Shown: piece by piece, positions 1 through 8,515 of the stretch
How the letters are laid out: the number at the start of each line of letters is the position of its first letter
Numbering within the stretch: the first letter of the stretch is position 1
From: Chloroflexota bacterium
GTDB lineage: Bacteria; Chloroflexota; Anaerolineae; Anaerolineales; Villigracilaceae
DNA length: 64,000 nt
Direction: 5' to 3'
NCBI GenBank assembly: GCA_013112685.1
Contig: JABFGC010000002.1
Location: forward strand, 2,118,902-2,182,901
Program-made: the position numbers and the translations under genes
The notes under the pieces: generated by a model
Seen by the model: the letters and a program-made list of their open reading frames with translations, nothing else
What the model was told of the DNA's origin: nothing
Database searches by the model: none

Positions 1-9
1 AAGACGGGG

Positions 10-1700
10 GTGTGGGAGTTGTGGGAAATTAGAATATTAGAGATTAGAGAATTAGAGATTAGGAAATTGGAGATTGGTCTCGAAGGAGCCAAGTTCTCCC
101 CCAGGTTTTCGCCTGATGGGATGTATCTTGCCTTTGCCGTTGATTTCGACGGAAGCGAGTCATATCATATCGGTCTTTATGATCTTGAAAAAAACACAAT
201 CGTTGACCTGACTCCCCAGTCTGGCTACGCGCAACAGCCGAATTTCGATTTTTCACCCGATGGAAAGCGGCTGGCGATCCTTTCGGATGAGCAGGGTCAG
301 TTTGCGCTGTATATACTGGAAATCGAAACTGGCGGGAAGGAACTCTTGCTGGACCTCCACCGCCCCATTTGGGATGTGCAGTGGTCGCCAGACGGGAGGT
401 TTATCGCGGCGGAGGTGGAGGCTCAGGCAAGTGACAGGATGATTGTCGTGTGTGAAGTAGAAAGTGAAACCCTTCGACGCGGCTCAGGGCAAGCGTGGAA
501 AGTATTGGCGTTGGATGGAGCAACCTTGAATGCGCAACATCCTGCCTGGTTGCCCGACTCAAAGTCGCTGGCGTTTTCGTGTCAAAACGGGGAATGGCAC
601 AATATCGGAATTTACAACGTTGACTCGGATGAAATCACATGGCTGACCGACTCGGTCGGCGACGACACGCAACCCGTTTGGGCGCGAAGCGGGGAAGTCA
701 TCGGCTGGGTACACAGCGAGGGTGCGAGGACCAACTTCCAGTTTAAGGAAAGAGGCGGAGCGATTCGGGAGGTCAAGGTTGGAGAGGGAGTCCACTCGCA
801 CCCACAAATCGCATCCGATGGTGTCATCCTTGTTTACGAAGATGTGAATCATCCGCCCGATTTATGGAAGATCAATCTCGAAACAGGCGAAGCGGCGCAA
901 TTGACCCAATCGCTGGAGGAAAGTTTGGGTTTCGTCCAGACCGAGGAGATTTGGTATGCGGGCGTGGATGGCGTGCGTGTGCCTGCGCTTGCTGTATCGC
1001 GGAAAAAGCACGCGGGCGGTATTGAACATTCACGGCGGGCCCGAACTGGCATTATTCGTTCGGCTGGGAGCCGTTCATGAGTTGCCTGGCTTCGCGCGGC
1101 TGGACGGTGCTTGCGCCGAATTATCGCGGCTCGACGGGGTATGGAAAGAAGTGGCAGAATGCAAGCCGCTTCGACATGGGCGGCGTGGACAAGGACGATT
1201 GCGCGGCGGGCGCGAAGTATTTGATTGAAAATGAGCTGGCAGAGAAAGTTGCGGTAACGGGCCGCAGTCACGGTGGGTATTTGACGATGTGCTGCTTGAC
1301 AGCGCACCCTGAGTTGTTTGCGGGCGGTTCGGCGGTGGTCCCGTTTTTGAATTGGTTCAAGTCGCATTCCGAATCGCGCGAGGATTTGCAGCATTGGAAT
1401 ATCGAAAACATGGGCGACCCCGAAGAGAATCATGATCTGTGGCATGAGCGTTCGCCGTATTTCTTTTTGGATCGCGTGAATGCGCCTGTGCAAATGATCT
1501 GCGGCGGCAATGACCCGCGCTGCCCTGCTGTCGATTCCCTCGATGCCCGTGATAAACTTGTCGAACTGGGCAAGGAAGTGAAACTGCTTTTGTACGAAGA
1601 TGAAGGTCATGCTTTTTTGAAGATCGAGAATGTGATTGACGCGGAAGTGAAGCGTGTGGAGTTTTTGGATAGAGTGCTGACGATGGACCGCGGACGATAG
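10..1700 (+). CDS. S9 family (prolyl oligopeptidase-like) serine peptidase, two frameshifts, 5' end uncertain
   Basis: The first part (to about 985) is a beta-propeller with repeated FSPDGKRLAI/WSPDGRFIA blades. The last part (about 1040-1700) is the alpha/beta-hydrolase domain with Ser in GRSHGGYL, Asp in CGGNDPRCP and His in DEGHAF, the catalytic triad of S9 peptidases, which cleave short peptides. The halves lie in three frames. Frame 1 passes to frame 2 near 985-1000 (giving LLYRGKSTRAVLNIHGGP) and to frame 3 at the GGGCCC at 1037-1042 (giving NWHYSFGWEPFMS). Each shift equals one extra base, so sequencing error is likely. The first ~25 codons are a translated period-7/8 repeat (LEIRELEIRKLEIG), so the true start is either upstream of the window or altered by the repeat. 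Confidence 0.8.
25..77. repeat. Period 7-8 degenerate repeat (TTAGAGA type)
   Basis: About seven copies of ATTAGAG/ATTGGAG words spaced 7 or 8 bases apart. It is translated as part of the first open frame. Same class as the repeats at 20640 and 28500. Confidence 0.8.
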
Positions 1701-1741
1701 ACGATGTGCGATCTTATGGTCGATCGTCCATCGTCTATGGT
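1686..1741. repeat. Period-7 repeat (GACGATA/GTCTATG type) between two genes
   Basis: Heptad words GACCGCG, GACGATA, GACGATG followed by CATCGTC, TATGGTC. The two halves are roughly inverted (GACGATAGACGATG against CATCGTCTATGGTC). It fills the gap between the S9 peptidase stop and the next start codon. The same family recurs at 26002. Confidence 0.75.
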
Positions 1742-1760
1742 CAGTTTTTGAGGAGAGCAA

Positions 1761-3179
1761 ATGCCGCCATTGAAATTCTTATCGAACGAAGACGTTCAAG
1801 CCATGCACGAAGCCACGCTTCGAGTCCTGCATGAGGTGGGCGTCATCTGGACGCACAAGCCCAGCCTCGATATCCTGACCGACGCGGGCTGCACGATGAA
1901 CGGCAACCGAATCTGCTTCCCTCCCGACCTCGTCATAGACAGCATTGCCAAAGCGAATAAACGTCCCGTCATTCGCGGGCGCAACGGGCAGGTCAATGAA
2001 CTGGGCGGCGGGACTTTGTATTTCCACAACCTCGGCGGCGCGCGCGACATCTACGATGCGCGGACGGGCACACGTCATCTCGCAACGGACGAAGACGCCC
2101 GCAACACCGTCCGCCTGCTCGATGCGCTGCCAAACTGTCACACGGTCACGCCTTTCTTTACGCCGCCCGACGTCACCAATGAACTCATGGCGCTGCACAT
2201 GTATCGTCACACGCTTCCGAATACCACCAAACCGGTACAGGGTCCCGGCATTCAGTTCGGGCATGAGGTGAAGTATGCGGTCGAGATGGCGGCGGTGGTG
2301 GGAACGCCCGCGCACGAATTGACTCTCTCGCTTTCCCCGGTCAGCCCGCTCACGATGCACGACATCGCCGCGGAAGCGATCATGGAAATGGCGAAGGCGG
2401 GCGTGATCCACGCCAACCTTCCCTGTCCCACCGGCGGCGCGACTTCGCCCATGACCATCACGGGTAGTCTTGTCCAGCAAAGCGCAGAGACGCTGGCTCC
2501 GCTGGTGCTGGCGCAGATCATCAACCCAGGGTGCGGCGTGGTGTATTGCGGCAGGTTGGGGATGCTAGAGCCGCGCACGGGATTGATTTGGGGCGGCGTG
2601 GAACTGGGCTTGTCCTCCGCCGCCACGGTTCAACTCGGACATTATTACGGGTTCAGCGTCAACGTGTATGGATTCTCGACCAATGCCCACACCCTCGACG
2701 CCCAAAACGCCTTCGAGCGCGGGCTGAACGCCGCCATCCCTGCGCTGGCTGGCGCGGACGAACTTTCCGGCATCGGCGAGATGGAAGCGGGTGTGATGGG
2801 TTCGTTCGCCCAAATGGTGCTGGATAACGAACTCGCCGGGAGCATCCTGCGTCTGCGCGCGGGCTTGTCTGCCGATGTGGAGCATCTGGCGGTGGAGATC
2901 ATCGGCAACGTGATGGACGGCACGCGCAATTTCCTCGGTCAAAAACATACGATGAAACATCTGAGAGCCGGCGAAGTTGCGCTGACGAAACTTGCCGAAC
3001 GCAACTCCTGGGATACCTGGGAGGAGAAATTCCAACGCAAGCAAATGGCGGACCATGCAGTTGACGAAGCGGAAAAGATCCTGCGCGACCATGTCGTCCC
3101 GCCATTGGAGCCGCAACAGGAGCAGGAATTGGATAAAATTCTAGCGGCGGCAGAGCGCGAGATGGCAGGGAGGAAGTGA
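1761..3179 (+). CDS. Trimethylamine methyltransferase (MttB) superfamily protein, non-pyrrolysine type
   Basis: A 472-residue protein of the MttB superfamily, which in known members moves a methyl group from a methylated (often quaternary) amine to a corrinoid protein. It reads through without an internal amber codon, so it belongs to the non-pyrrolysine branch (glycine betaine, proline betaine, carnitine and similar substrates in known members). The exact substrate cannot be read from sequence. GAGGAG lies 8 bases before the ATG. A methyltetrahydrofolate-type methyltransferase lies 1.4 kb downstream on the same strand, as expected for a demethylation pathway feeding the folate pool. No corrinoid protein gene is in the window. 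Confidence 0.85.
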   Translation: MPPLKFLSNEDVQAMHEATLRVLHEVGVIWTHKPSLDILTDAGCTMNGNRICFPPDLVIDSIAKANKRPVIRGRNGQVNELGGGTLYFHNLGGARDIYDARTGTRHLATDEDARNTVRLLDALPNCHTVTPFFTPPDVTNELMALHMYRHTLPNTTKPVQGPGIQFGHEVKYAVEMAAVVGTPAHELTLSLSPVSPLTMHDIAAEAIMEMAKAGVIHANLPCPTGGATSPMTITGSLVQQSAETLAPLVLAQIINPGCGVVYCGRLGMLEPRTGLIWGGVELGLSSAATVQLGHYYGFSVNVYGFSTNAHTLDAQNAFERGLNAAIPALAGADELSGIGEMEAGVMGSFAQMVLDNELAGSILRLRAGLSADVEHLAVEIIGNVMDGTRNFLGQKHTMKHLRAGEVALTKLAERNSWDTWEEKFQRKQMADHAVDEAEKILRDHVVPPLEPQQEQELDKILAAAEREMAGRK

Positions 3180-3195
3180 GAAGGAGCTGGCAGGC

Positions 3196-3243
3196 AGTGA
3201 TTAGTAATCAGTGATCAGTAATCAGTGGTCGGTAGTCGGTGAA
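3196..3243. repeat. Period-7 repeat (AGTGATC type)
   Basis: Seven heptads in register: AGTGATT, AGTAATC, AGTGATC, AGTAATC, AGTGGTC, GGTAGTC, GGTGAAA. It occupies the gap between the MttB-like gene and the amidohydrolase gene. Confidence 0.9.
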
Positions 3244-3272
3244 AGAAGTTTAAAAATAACAAAGGAGAAACT

Positions 3273-4430
3273 ATGCTCAAACAGGCTCATGCGATTTCGG
3301 AAGAACTTATCGAATGGCGGCGCGATTTTCACATGCACCCGGAACTTGGATTCGACGTCCACCGCACGGCGGGAATCGTGGCGGATGAACTGGAGAAGAT
3401 GGGCTATCGGGTCAAGCGCGGGGTGGGCAAGACCGGCGTGGTGGCGGAAATAGGCGAAGGCGGGAAGGTCGTCGCCATCCGCGCGGATATGGATGCGCTG
3501 CCCATCTTCGAGCAGAACGAGACCGAGTACGCCTCGAAAACCGAAGGGAAGATGCACGCCTGCGGTCACGACTCTCACACGGCGATGGCGTTGGGCGCGG
3601 CTCGTTTGCTGGCAAAGGAAAAATTCAACGGGCGCGTGCGTTTCCTCTTCCAACCCTGCGAAGAGACGGCGGACGAGGAAGGCAAAAGCGGCGCGATGCG
3701 CATGTACGACGAAGGCGCGGTGGACGGCGTGGATTACGTCATCGCCCAGCACGTGGACCCGACTCAACCCGTCGGGACGATTGCCATCAACGAAGGCCCA
3801 AGCGGCGGCGGCGTGGATTCGTGGTTTGCTGCCATCAAAGGCAGGGGCGGGCATGGGGCGTATCCGCACAAAGCCAATGATCCGTTCGTGATGCTGGCGC
3901 ACGTCATCATGGGCTTGAACGCCATCGTTTCGCGCAGGCTCGACCCGTTCGAGCCTGCGGTGGTCAGCATAGGAGTGGTCAACGGCGGGTTCGCGGAAAA
4001 TGTCATCCCCGATAAAGTGGAATTAATGGGCACAATCCGTTTCACGTCGCTCGAAACTCAGAAAATAATCCGCGAGGAAGTGGCGCGCGTTTTTGAGGTC
4101 GTCAAAACGCTCGGCGGGGAATACGACCTGCGCTTCCTGTTCGGCGGTCTGCCGCTGGTCAACGACAAGCATGTCGCCGAGATGATCGAAAAGGTCGGCA
4201 AGGATTTGCTTGGCGAGGATAAGGTCCAACCGATGCACAAGACTCTAGGCGCGGAGGATTTCCCTGAGTTTTTGAAGCGCGCGCCGGGCGCGATGTACAC
4301 CCTGGGAACGAAGATCGAAGGGCGGCCCATGTATGAATTGCATCATCCCAAATTCGATTTGGATGAACGCGCGCTGCCCATCGGCACGGCGGTGCTGGCG
4401 GAGACGGCGTTGAGATTCTTGAATTCATAA
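3273..4430 (+). CDS. M20 family metallo-amidohydrolase/peptidase
   Basis: A 385-residue enzyme of the IAA-amino acid hydrolase/N-acyl-amino acid amidohydrolase branch of M20. These are cytosolic di-metal enzymes that remove acyl groups from amino acids or amines. Visible motifs are IRADMDALP, HACGHDSHTAMALG, the EET catalytic/metal segment (QPCEETADE) and QHVDP; the C-terminal LGAEDF supplies another ligand. Length is normal. AAAGGAG lies 7-8 bases before the ATG. Its place between two methyl-transfer genes suggests it may free a methylated amine from an acyl conjugate, which is inference only. Confidence 0.9.
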   Translation: MLKQAHAISEELIEWRRDFHMHPELGFDVHRTAGIVADELEKMGYRVKRGVGKTGVVAEIGEGGKVVAIRADMDALPIFEQNETEYASKTEGKMHACGHDSHTAMALGAARLLAKEKFNGRVRFLFQPCEETADEEGKSGAMRMYDEGAVDGVDYVIAQHVDPTQPVGTIAINEGPSGGGVDSWFAAIKGRGGHGAYPHKANDPFVMLAHVIMGLNAIVSRRLDPFEPAVVSIGVVNGGFAENVIPDKVELMGTIRFTSLETQKIIREEVARVFEVVKTLGGEYDLRFLFGGLPLVNDKHVAEMIEKVGKDLLGEDKVQPMHKTLGAEDFPEFLKRAPGAMYTLGTKIEGRPMYELHHPKFDLDERALPIGTAVLAETALRFLNS

Positions 4431-4442
4431 AGAAATCAGTAC

Positions 4443-4518
4443 CGCAACATTCATGTTGCGCGCATGTACCGCAAGATTCATGTTGTGCAATCACACGTTT
4501 CGCAAGATAAATCTTGCG
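4443..4518. repeat. Three short hairpin units upstream of the methyltransferase gene
   Basis: Unit 1 is CGCAACAT-tc-ATGTTGCG (4443-4460). Unit 3 is CGCAAGAT-aa-ATCTTGCG (4501-4518). The middle unit (4469-4487) is a hybrid, CCGCAAGAT then ATGTTGTG, with the left arm of unit 3 and the right arm of unit 1. They could act as 5'-UTR hairpins. The CCGCAAG/CTTGCGG arms recur in the composite repeats at 55494 and 62371. Confidence 0.75.
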
Positions 4519-4543
4519 GTACAAATTTTTTTCGGAGGGCGCC

Positions 4544-5416
4544 ATGCACACGATACTCAAGTCAGAAAAGAAGGAAGTGGTCATCGGCTTCGACAAGCCG
4601 TTCGTCATCATCGGCGAGAAACTGAACCCGACGGGCATCAAGAGACTCGGGCAGGCGCTGGTGGAGCGGAACATGGATTACGTCAAGCAACTCGCCAAAC
4701 GCCAGGTGGATTGGGGCGCGGACGTGCTGGACGTGAACGTGGGGCATCCGCAGATCGAAGAGGCGGAGGTGATGCCGTTAGTTGTGGAAGCAATCCAGTC
4801 CGTGACGGATGTGCCGCTGTGCATTGACTCGAACGAGCCGAAAATCCTCGAAGCGGGATTGAACGCCATCCAAGGCGGCAAGCCGCTGGTCAACTCCGTC
4901 AACGGGGAGGAAAAGCAACTGGCGACGGTCCTGCCCATCGTCAAGGAAAGAGGCGCGGCGGTCATCGGGCTGGCAATCGCGGACGAAGGCATCCCGCCCA
5001 CGCCCGAAGGTCGTCTTGCGGCGGCGGCAAAGATCATCGAACGCGCCACCAAAATGGGAATCCCCATCGAAGACATCATCATCGACCCGCTGGTGATGAC
5101 GGTGGGACATGATTACAAAGCCGCGACGGTAACGTTGAAGACGATTGAACTGGTGCGAAACGAGTTCGGCGTGAACATCAGCCTCGGCGCAAGCAACGTG
5201 TCGTTCGGCCTGCCGGACCGTCATTCGGTCAACGCGGGGATGCTCACCCTAGCGATGCAGACCGGCGCGACGGTTTCCATCACCGACCCGATCAAACTGG
5301 GGAGCGCCATCCGCGCGACGGATCTGCTGTTGGGGCGCGATGCGAATTCGATGCGGTATCTCAAATACTTCCGCGCGACGGAAAAGTTGAGAGAGGCGGA
5401 AGCGGCGGCGAAGTAG
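4544..5416 (+). CDS. Methyltetrahydrofolate--corrinoid methyltransferase-like (pterin-binding domain) protein
   Basis: A 290-residue TIM-barrel protein of the pterin-binding methyltransferase family (MtgA/AcsE/MtrH-like). FVIIGEKLNPTG at the start and the internal runs DVNVGHP, CIDSNEP, NSVNGEE, DPLVMTVG and LGASNVSFGLPDR are typical. Known members pass methyl groups between a corrinoid protein and tetrahydrofolate. The start at 4544 is preferred because GGAGGG lies about 5 bases upstream; an in-frame ATG at 4514 has no such site. With the MttB-like gene it forms the two ends of a methyl-transfer route; the corrinoid protein must be encoded elsewhere. Confidence 0.85.
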   Translation: MHTILKSEKKEVVIGFDKPFVIIGEKLNPTGIKRLGQALVERNMDYVKQLAKRQVDWGADVLDVNVGHPQIEEAEVMPLVVEAIQSVTDVPLCIDSNEPKILEAGLNAIQGGKPLVNSVNGEEKQLATVLPIVKERGAAVIGLAIADEGIPPTPEGRLAAAAKIIERATKMGIPIEDIIIDPLVMTVGHDYKAATVTLKTIELVRNEFGVNISLGASNVSFGLPDRHSVNAGMLTLAMQTGATVSITDPIKLGSAIRATDLLLGRDANSMRYLKYFRATEKLREAEAAAK

Positions 5417-5429
5417 TTTGAGGGCAAGG

Positions 5430-5469
5430 AGCAGGTACACGGGTACACAAGTAGACAGGTAGACAGTGA
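5430..5469. repeat. Period-8 repeat (GGTACACG/GGTAGACA)
   Basis: Words GGTACACG, GGTACACA, AGTAGACA, GGTAGACA in register. This is the reverse complement of the TGTCTACC family at 25420-25490. Confidence 0.8.
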
Positions 5470-5484
5470 ATATGCGGATATGAA

Positions 5485-5522
5485 AACAAGGGGCGGTAAT
5501 TAACCGCCTCTTGTTGTTTTCT
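5485..5522 (+). terminator. Rho-independent-type terminator
   Basis: Arms AACAAGGGGCGGT (5485-5497) and ACCGCCTCTTGTT (5503-5515) pair over 13 positions with one G-T pair and a 5-base loop, followed by GTTTTCTT. It lies 70 bases after the methyltransferase stop. Confidence 0.75.
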
Positions 5523-5543
5523 TAACGTCAAAGGACTTTAGCG

Positions 5544-6611
5544 ATGAGAAAATTTTATCTCGGTTTTGTTGCAGCCATTTGGGTCATTTCCGCCTGCACG
5601 GCGCAGGCGCTGGCTCCTGTAAATAATGCTCCTCCTCCATTCACGATCACCGCTTCCAGCACGTTCACACCGACACCCACGCTGACACCAACCCCTGCTG
5701 CAACTGCCACGCCTGTGCCGCATCCGATGAGCATCATTGCATTACGGAACGGAAACTATCCAGGCAGCGACATTACCATCGTCAAGGAACTGGAGCGCGG
5801 CGTGAATTATCGCCGTTATTACGCTTATTATCTTTCGGAAGGCTTGAAGATTTACGCCCTGCTCACCATTCCAAACGGTGCGCCGCCGGAGGGTAGTTTT
5901 CCCGCCATCGTGTTCAATCACGGATACATCCCGCCGAACGTGTATCGCACCACTGAACGATACATCGCTTATGTGGATCAACTCGCGCGGTCGGGCTACG
6001 TGGTCTTTCGCATTGACTATCGCGGGCACGACCAATCTGAGGGTGATGCCGCGGGGGCGTACGGTCACCCAGGCTATTTGATTGACGTGATGAATGCCGT
6101 CGCGTCGTTAAAACGAATGCCCGAAGTGAATCCCGAAAAAATCGGCATGTGGGGACATTCGATGGGCGGATATCTGACCCTGCGCGCGATGGTTATTTCA
6201 AAGGATGTCAAAGCGGGCGTGATCTGGGCGGGCGTGGTCGCTTCGTACCCGGACCTGTTATATAACTGGCGCCGGACGGGTTCGTTCACGCCGTCGCCGA
6301 GTTCACGCGGCGTGGGATGGAGAACCGCGTGGATCGAAGCATACGGGACGCCGGAACAGAATCCCGCTTTTTGGGATTCGGTCTCCGCCACATCCTACCT
6401 CGCGGATCTTTCTGGACCTTTGCAGCTGCATCATGGGACCAACGACGAGGACGTCCCCCTTGCCTTTTCCATCCGCCTCGCGGAGTTGGCGCGGGCACAG
6501 GGTCAAATCGCCGATTTGTACACCTATGAAGGCGACAACCACAACATCTCGAAATATTTCTCCACCGCCATGCGGAGGACGATTGAGTTTTTTGATATCT
6601 ACCTGAAGTAA
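5544..6611 (+). CDS. Lipid-anchored alpha/beta hydrolase (prolyl oligopeptidase/dienelactone hydrolase-like)
   Basis: A 355-residue exported hydrolase. Residues 1-17 form a signal peptide with a lipobox-like VISAC (Cys18), followed by a Pro/Thr-rich linker (residues 41-60, FTPTPTLTPTP). The catalytic domain has HGYIPP for the oxyanion region, nucleophile Ser206 in GHSMGGY, Asp in HHGTNDEDVP and His in EGDNHN. Substrate is unknown; members cleave esters or peptides. It follows a terminator and looks monocistronic. Confidence is high for the fold and export, low for substrate. Confidence 0.85.
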   Translation: MRKFYLGFVAAIWVISACTAQALAPVNNAPPPFTITASSTFTPTPTLTPTPAATATPVPHPMSIIALRNGNYPGSDITIVKELERGVNYRRYYAYYLSEGLKIYALLTIPNGAPPEGSFPAIVFNHGYIPPNVYRTTERYIAYVDQLARSGYVVFRIDYRGHDQSEGDAAGAYGHPGYLIDVMNAVASLKRMPEVNPEKIGMWGHSMGGYLTLRAMVISKDVKAGVIWAGVVASYPDLLYNWRRTGSFTPSPSSRGVGWRTAWIEAYGTPEQNPAFWDSVSATSYLADLSGPLQLHHGTNDEDVPLAFSIRLAELARAQGQIADLYTYEGDNHNISKYFSTAMRRTIEFFDIYLK

Positions 6612-6617
6612 AAACAA

Positions 6618-8459
6618 TTACCTGCGCAAATAATAGGGAACGTCAATAATGATCCGTTGCGGTCCCTGTTTGCGGCGGTGGTAGAGCAGGGCGGCTTTCA
6701 ACATCCAGGCAGTCTGGTTGTGCAGCAAACTCTGCCACCATTTCGCCGGGACGAACTCCGGCAAGACCACACATGCCAACTGCCCGTCATTTTTGCGGTC
6801 ATCCTCTTCGTCCAGAAAATCCAGCAAAGGTTGGATCACGGAACGATACGGCGAAGGCACGATTTTGAGCGGAATATCGGGCCATAAACGCACCCATTTC
6901 TCCTTTACCTCCCGCGTATCTTCGCCTTCCATCTCTACATAGACGCCGGTGATGTCGTTGGTAATGGAGCGGGCGAAATCCACCGCCTCGATGATGCCGC
7001 GATGCACGCCGGAGATGGGAATGATGACGCGGGAGGCGGGCGCAGGCTTCAGGGAGGGAGGCAAACCGTGAAGGGATAGTTCGCGCCCCACTTCGATGTA
7101 ATGGGAGCGGATCTTGTAGAACACCGACATGATTGCGGCGATCAACAGGATGGTGATCCACGCGCCTTCACCCACCTTGCTGTATCCGACCACCAACAAG
7201 GTAACGGTGGTTGCCAGCGCGCCGACGCCGTTGGCGGCCGCCTTGAAAATCCAGCCGCTTCCGCGAAGCCGCCACCAATGCACGACCATGCCCGCCTGTG
7301 AAAGACTGAACGCCAGGAAGACTCCCACCGCAAACAAGGGAATCAGCGAATGGCTGTCCCCGCCAAAGATGACGATCAGAACCGCCGTTGCCAGCGACAA
7401 TAAGATAATTCCGTTTTGAAAAACGAGGCGGTCGCCCAGGCTGGTCAAGCGGCGCGGAAGGAATTCATCCCTGGCAAGGATCGCCCCGAGGCGTGGAAAT
7501 CCCGCAAAACTGGTGTTTGCCGCCACTGCCAAAATCAACATGGTGCTGATTTGGATCAGGAAATATGCCGGGCTTTCTCCGAGTAGCCGCCGCGCCAGCG
7601 CCGAGAGGATGGTCTCCTGTGGTTGGCTGACGATGCCCAAATACTGCGTCAAGCCGATGCTGCCCACGAACAGCAAGCCCATCAAAACCGCCATAACCAG
7701 CAGGGTGCGGCCCGCGTTATGAGATTCTGGGGGTTTAAACGCCGGGACGCCGTTGCTGATCGCTTCGATACCGGTGAGGGCGGTGCAGCCGGTGGCGAAC
7801 GTATGGAGCAGGAGGAAGGTGGTCAATGGCTGGGTGGGCTGCGGGGCGATTGCGACAAATGAGGCTGGCTCGCTTTTCAGAAACAAATACAACCCATACG
7901 CCAGCATGGGGAGATAGGTGAAGAGGAACAAGTACACCGGAATGGACATCAATGTGCCGGTCTCACGCAAACCCCGCAAGTTGGCGAGTGTAATCAGCAC
8001 CAGCAGAATGAGTGAAATCATCACCCGGTGGGACCATAGGAATGGAAACGCGGATGCGATGGCTTCCACACCGGCGGTCAGGCTGACCGCCGCGGTCAAC
8101 ACGTAATCCATCAGCAGGGCGGAGGCGGCAAGGAGTCCCAGATGCGTTCCCAGGTTGTCGCGCGCCACTACATACGACCCGCCGCCGGAGGGATAGGCAT
8201 GGATGGTTTGATAGTAGGAAATTGCAACGATCACCAGCAAACCGGTAATTGCCAAGCCAATGGGCCAGGCAAGCAGCAAGCCCGCGCTGCCTGCGACCAC
8301 CAAACCAAGATAAATCTCCTGGTTGGCATACGCAATGGAAGAGAGGGCATCCGGCGAGAACGCCGCCAGAGCACGAATCTTATTTAATTTCTTCTCGTGG
8401 AGTTGACGGGTGGGGAGCGGGGGTCCGATGAGGAAATCTTTGAGGCGGCCTAGCATCAA
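6618..8459 (-). CDS. kimA: KimA-like (APC superfamily) potassium/amino-acid permease
   Basis: A 613-residue protein with about 12 membrane segments and a ~150-residue cytosolic C-terminal USP-like domain. N-terminal LSSIAYANQEI, HAYPSGGGSYVVARDNLG, CTALTGIEAISNGVPAF, and the tail with a K(R)WWQSLLHNQ pattern closely match the layout of Bacillus subtilis KimA (YdaO), a proton-driven high-affinity potassium importer of almost the same length. Assignment as a K+ importer is by family resemblance; a related amino-acid permease remains possible. Only about 55 bases separate it from the upstream gene, too few for the c-di-AMP riboswitch that precedes the Bacillus gene. Confidence 0.75.
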   Translation of the reverse strand: MMLGRLKDFLIGPPLPTRQLHEKKLNKIRALAAFSPDALSSIAYANQEIYLGLVVAGSAGLLLAWPIGLAITGLLVIVAISYYQTIHAYPSGGGSYVVARDNLGTHLGLLAASALLMDYVLTAAVSLTAGVEAIASAFPFLWSHRVMISLILLVLITLANLRGLRETGTLMSIPVYLFLFTYLPMLAYGLYLFLKSEPASFVAIAPQPTQPLTTFLLLHTFATGCTALTGIEAISNGVPAFKPPESHNAGRTLLVMAVLMGLLFVGSIGLTQYLGIVSQPQETILSALARRLLGESPAYFLIQISTMLILAVAANTSFAGFPRLGAILARDEFLPRRLTSLGDRLVFQNGIILLSLATAVLIVIFGGDSHSLIPLFAVGVFLAFSLSQAGMVVHWWRLRGSGWIFKAAANGVGALATTVTLLVVGYSKVGEGAWITILLIAAIMSVFYKIRSHYIEVGRELSLHGLPPSLKPAPASRVIIPISGVHRGIIEAVDFARSITNDITGVYVEMEGEDTREVKEKWVRLWPDIPLKIVPSPYRSVIQPLLDFLDEEDDRKNDGQLACVVLPEFVPAKWWQSLLHNQTAWMLKAALLYHRRKQGPQRIIIDVPYYLRR

Positions 8460-8515
8460 TTAAAGTATACACCTTCGGCGCGACCTCAAATGCACGAAAA
8501 TCCACCCCCGTTTTT

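Noticed and set aside
849..1760. Long minus-strand open frame opposite the S9 peptidase
   Set aside because: Composition is that of an antisense shadow (His/Arg-rich), and the plus strand has catalytic motifs.
1761..3179. Pyrrolysine-containing MttB
   Set aside because: No in-frame TAG within the gene; it belongs to the non-pyrrolysine branch.
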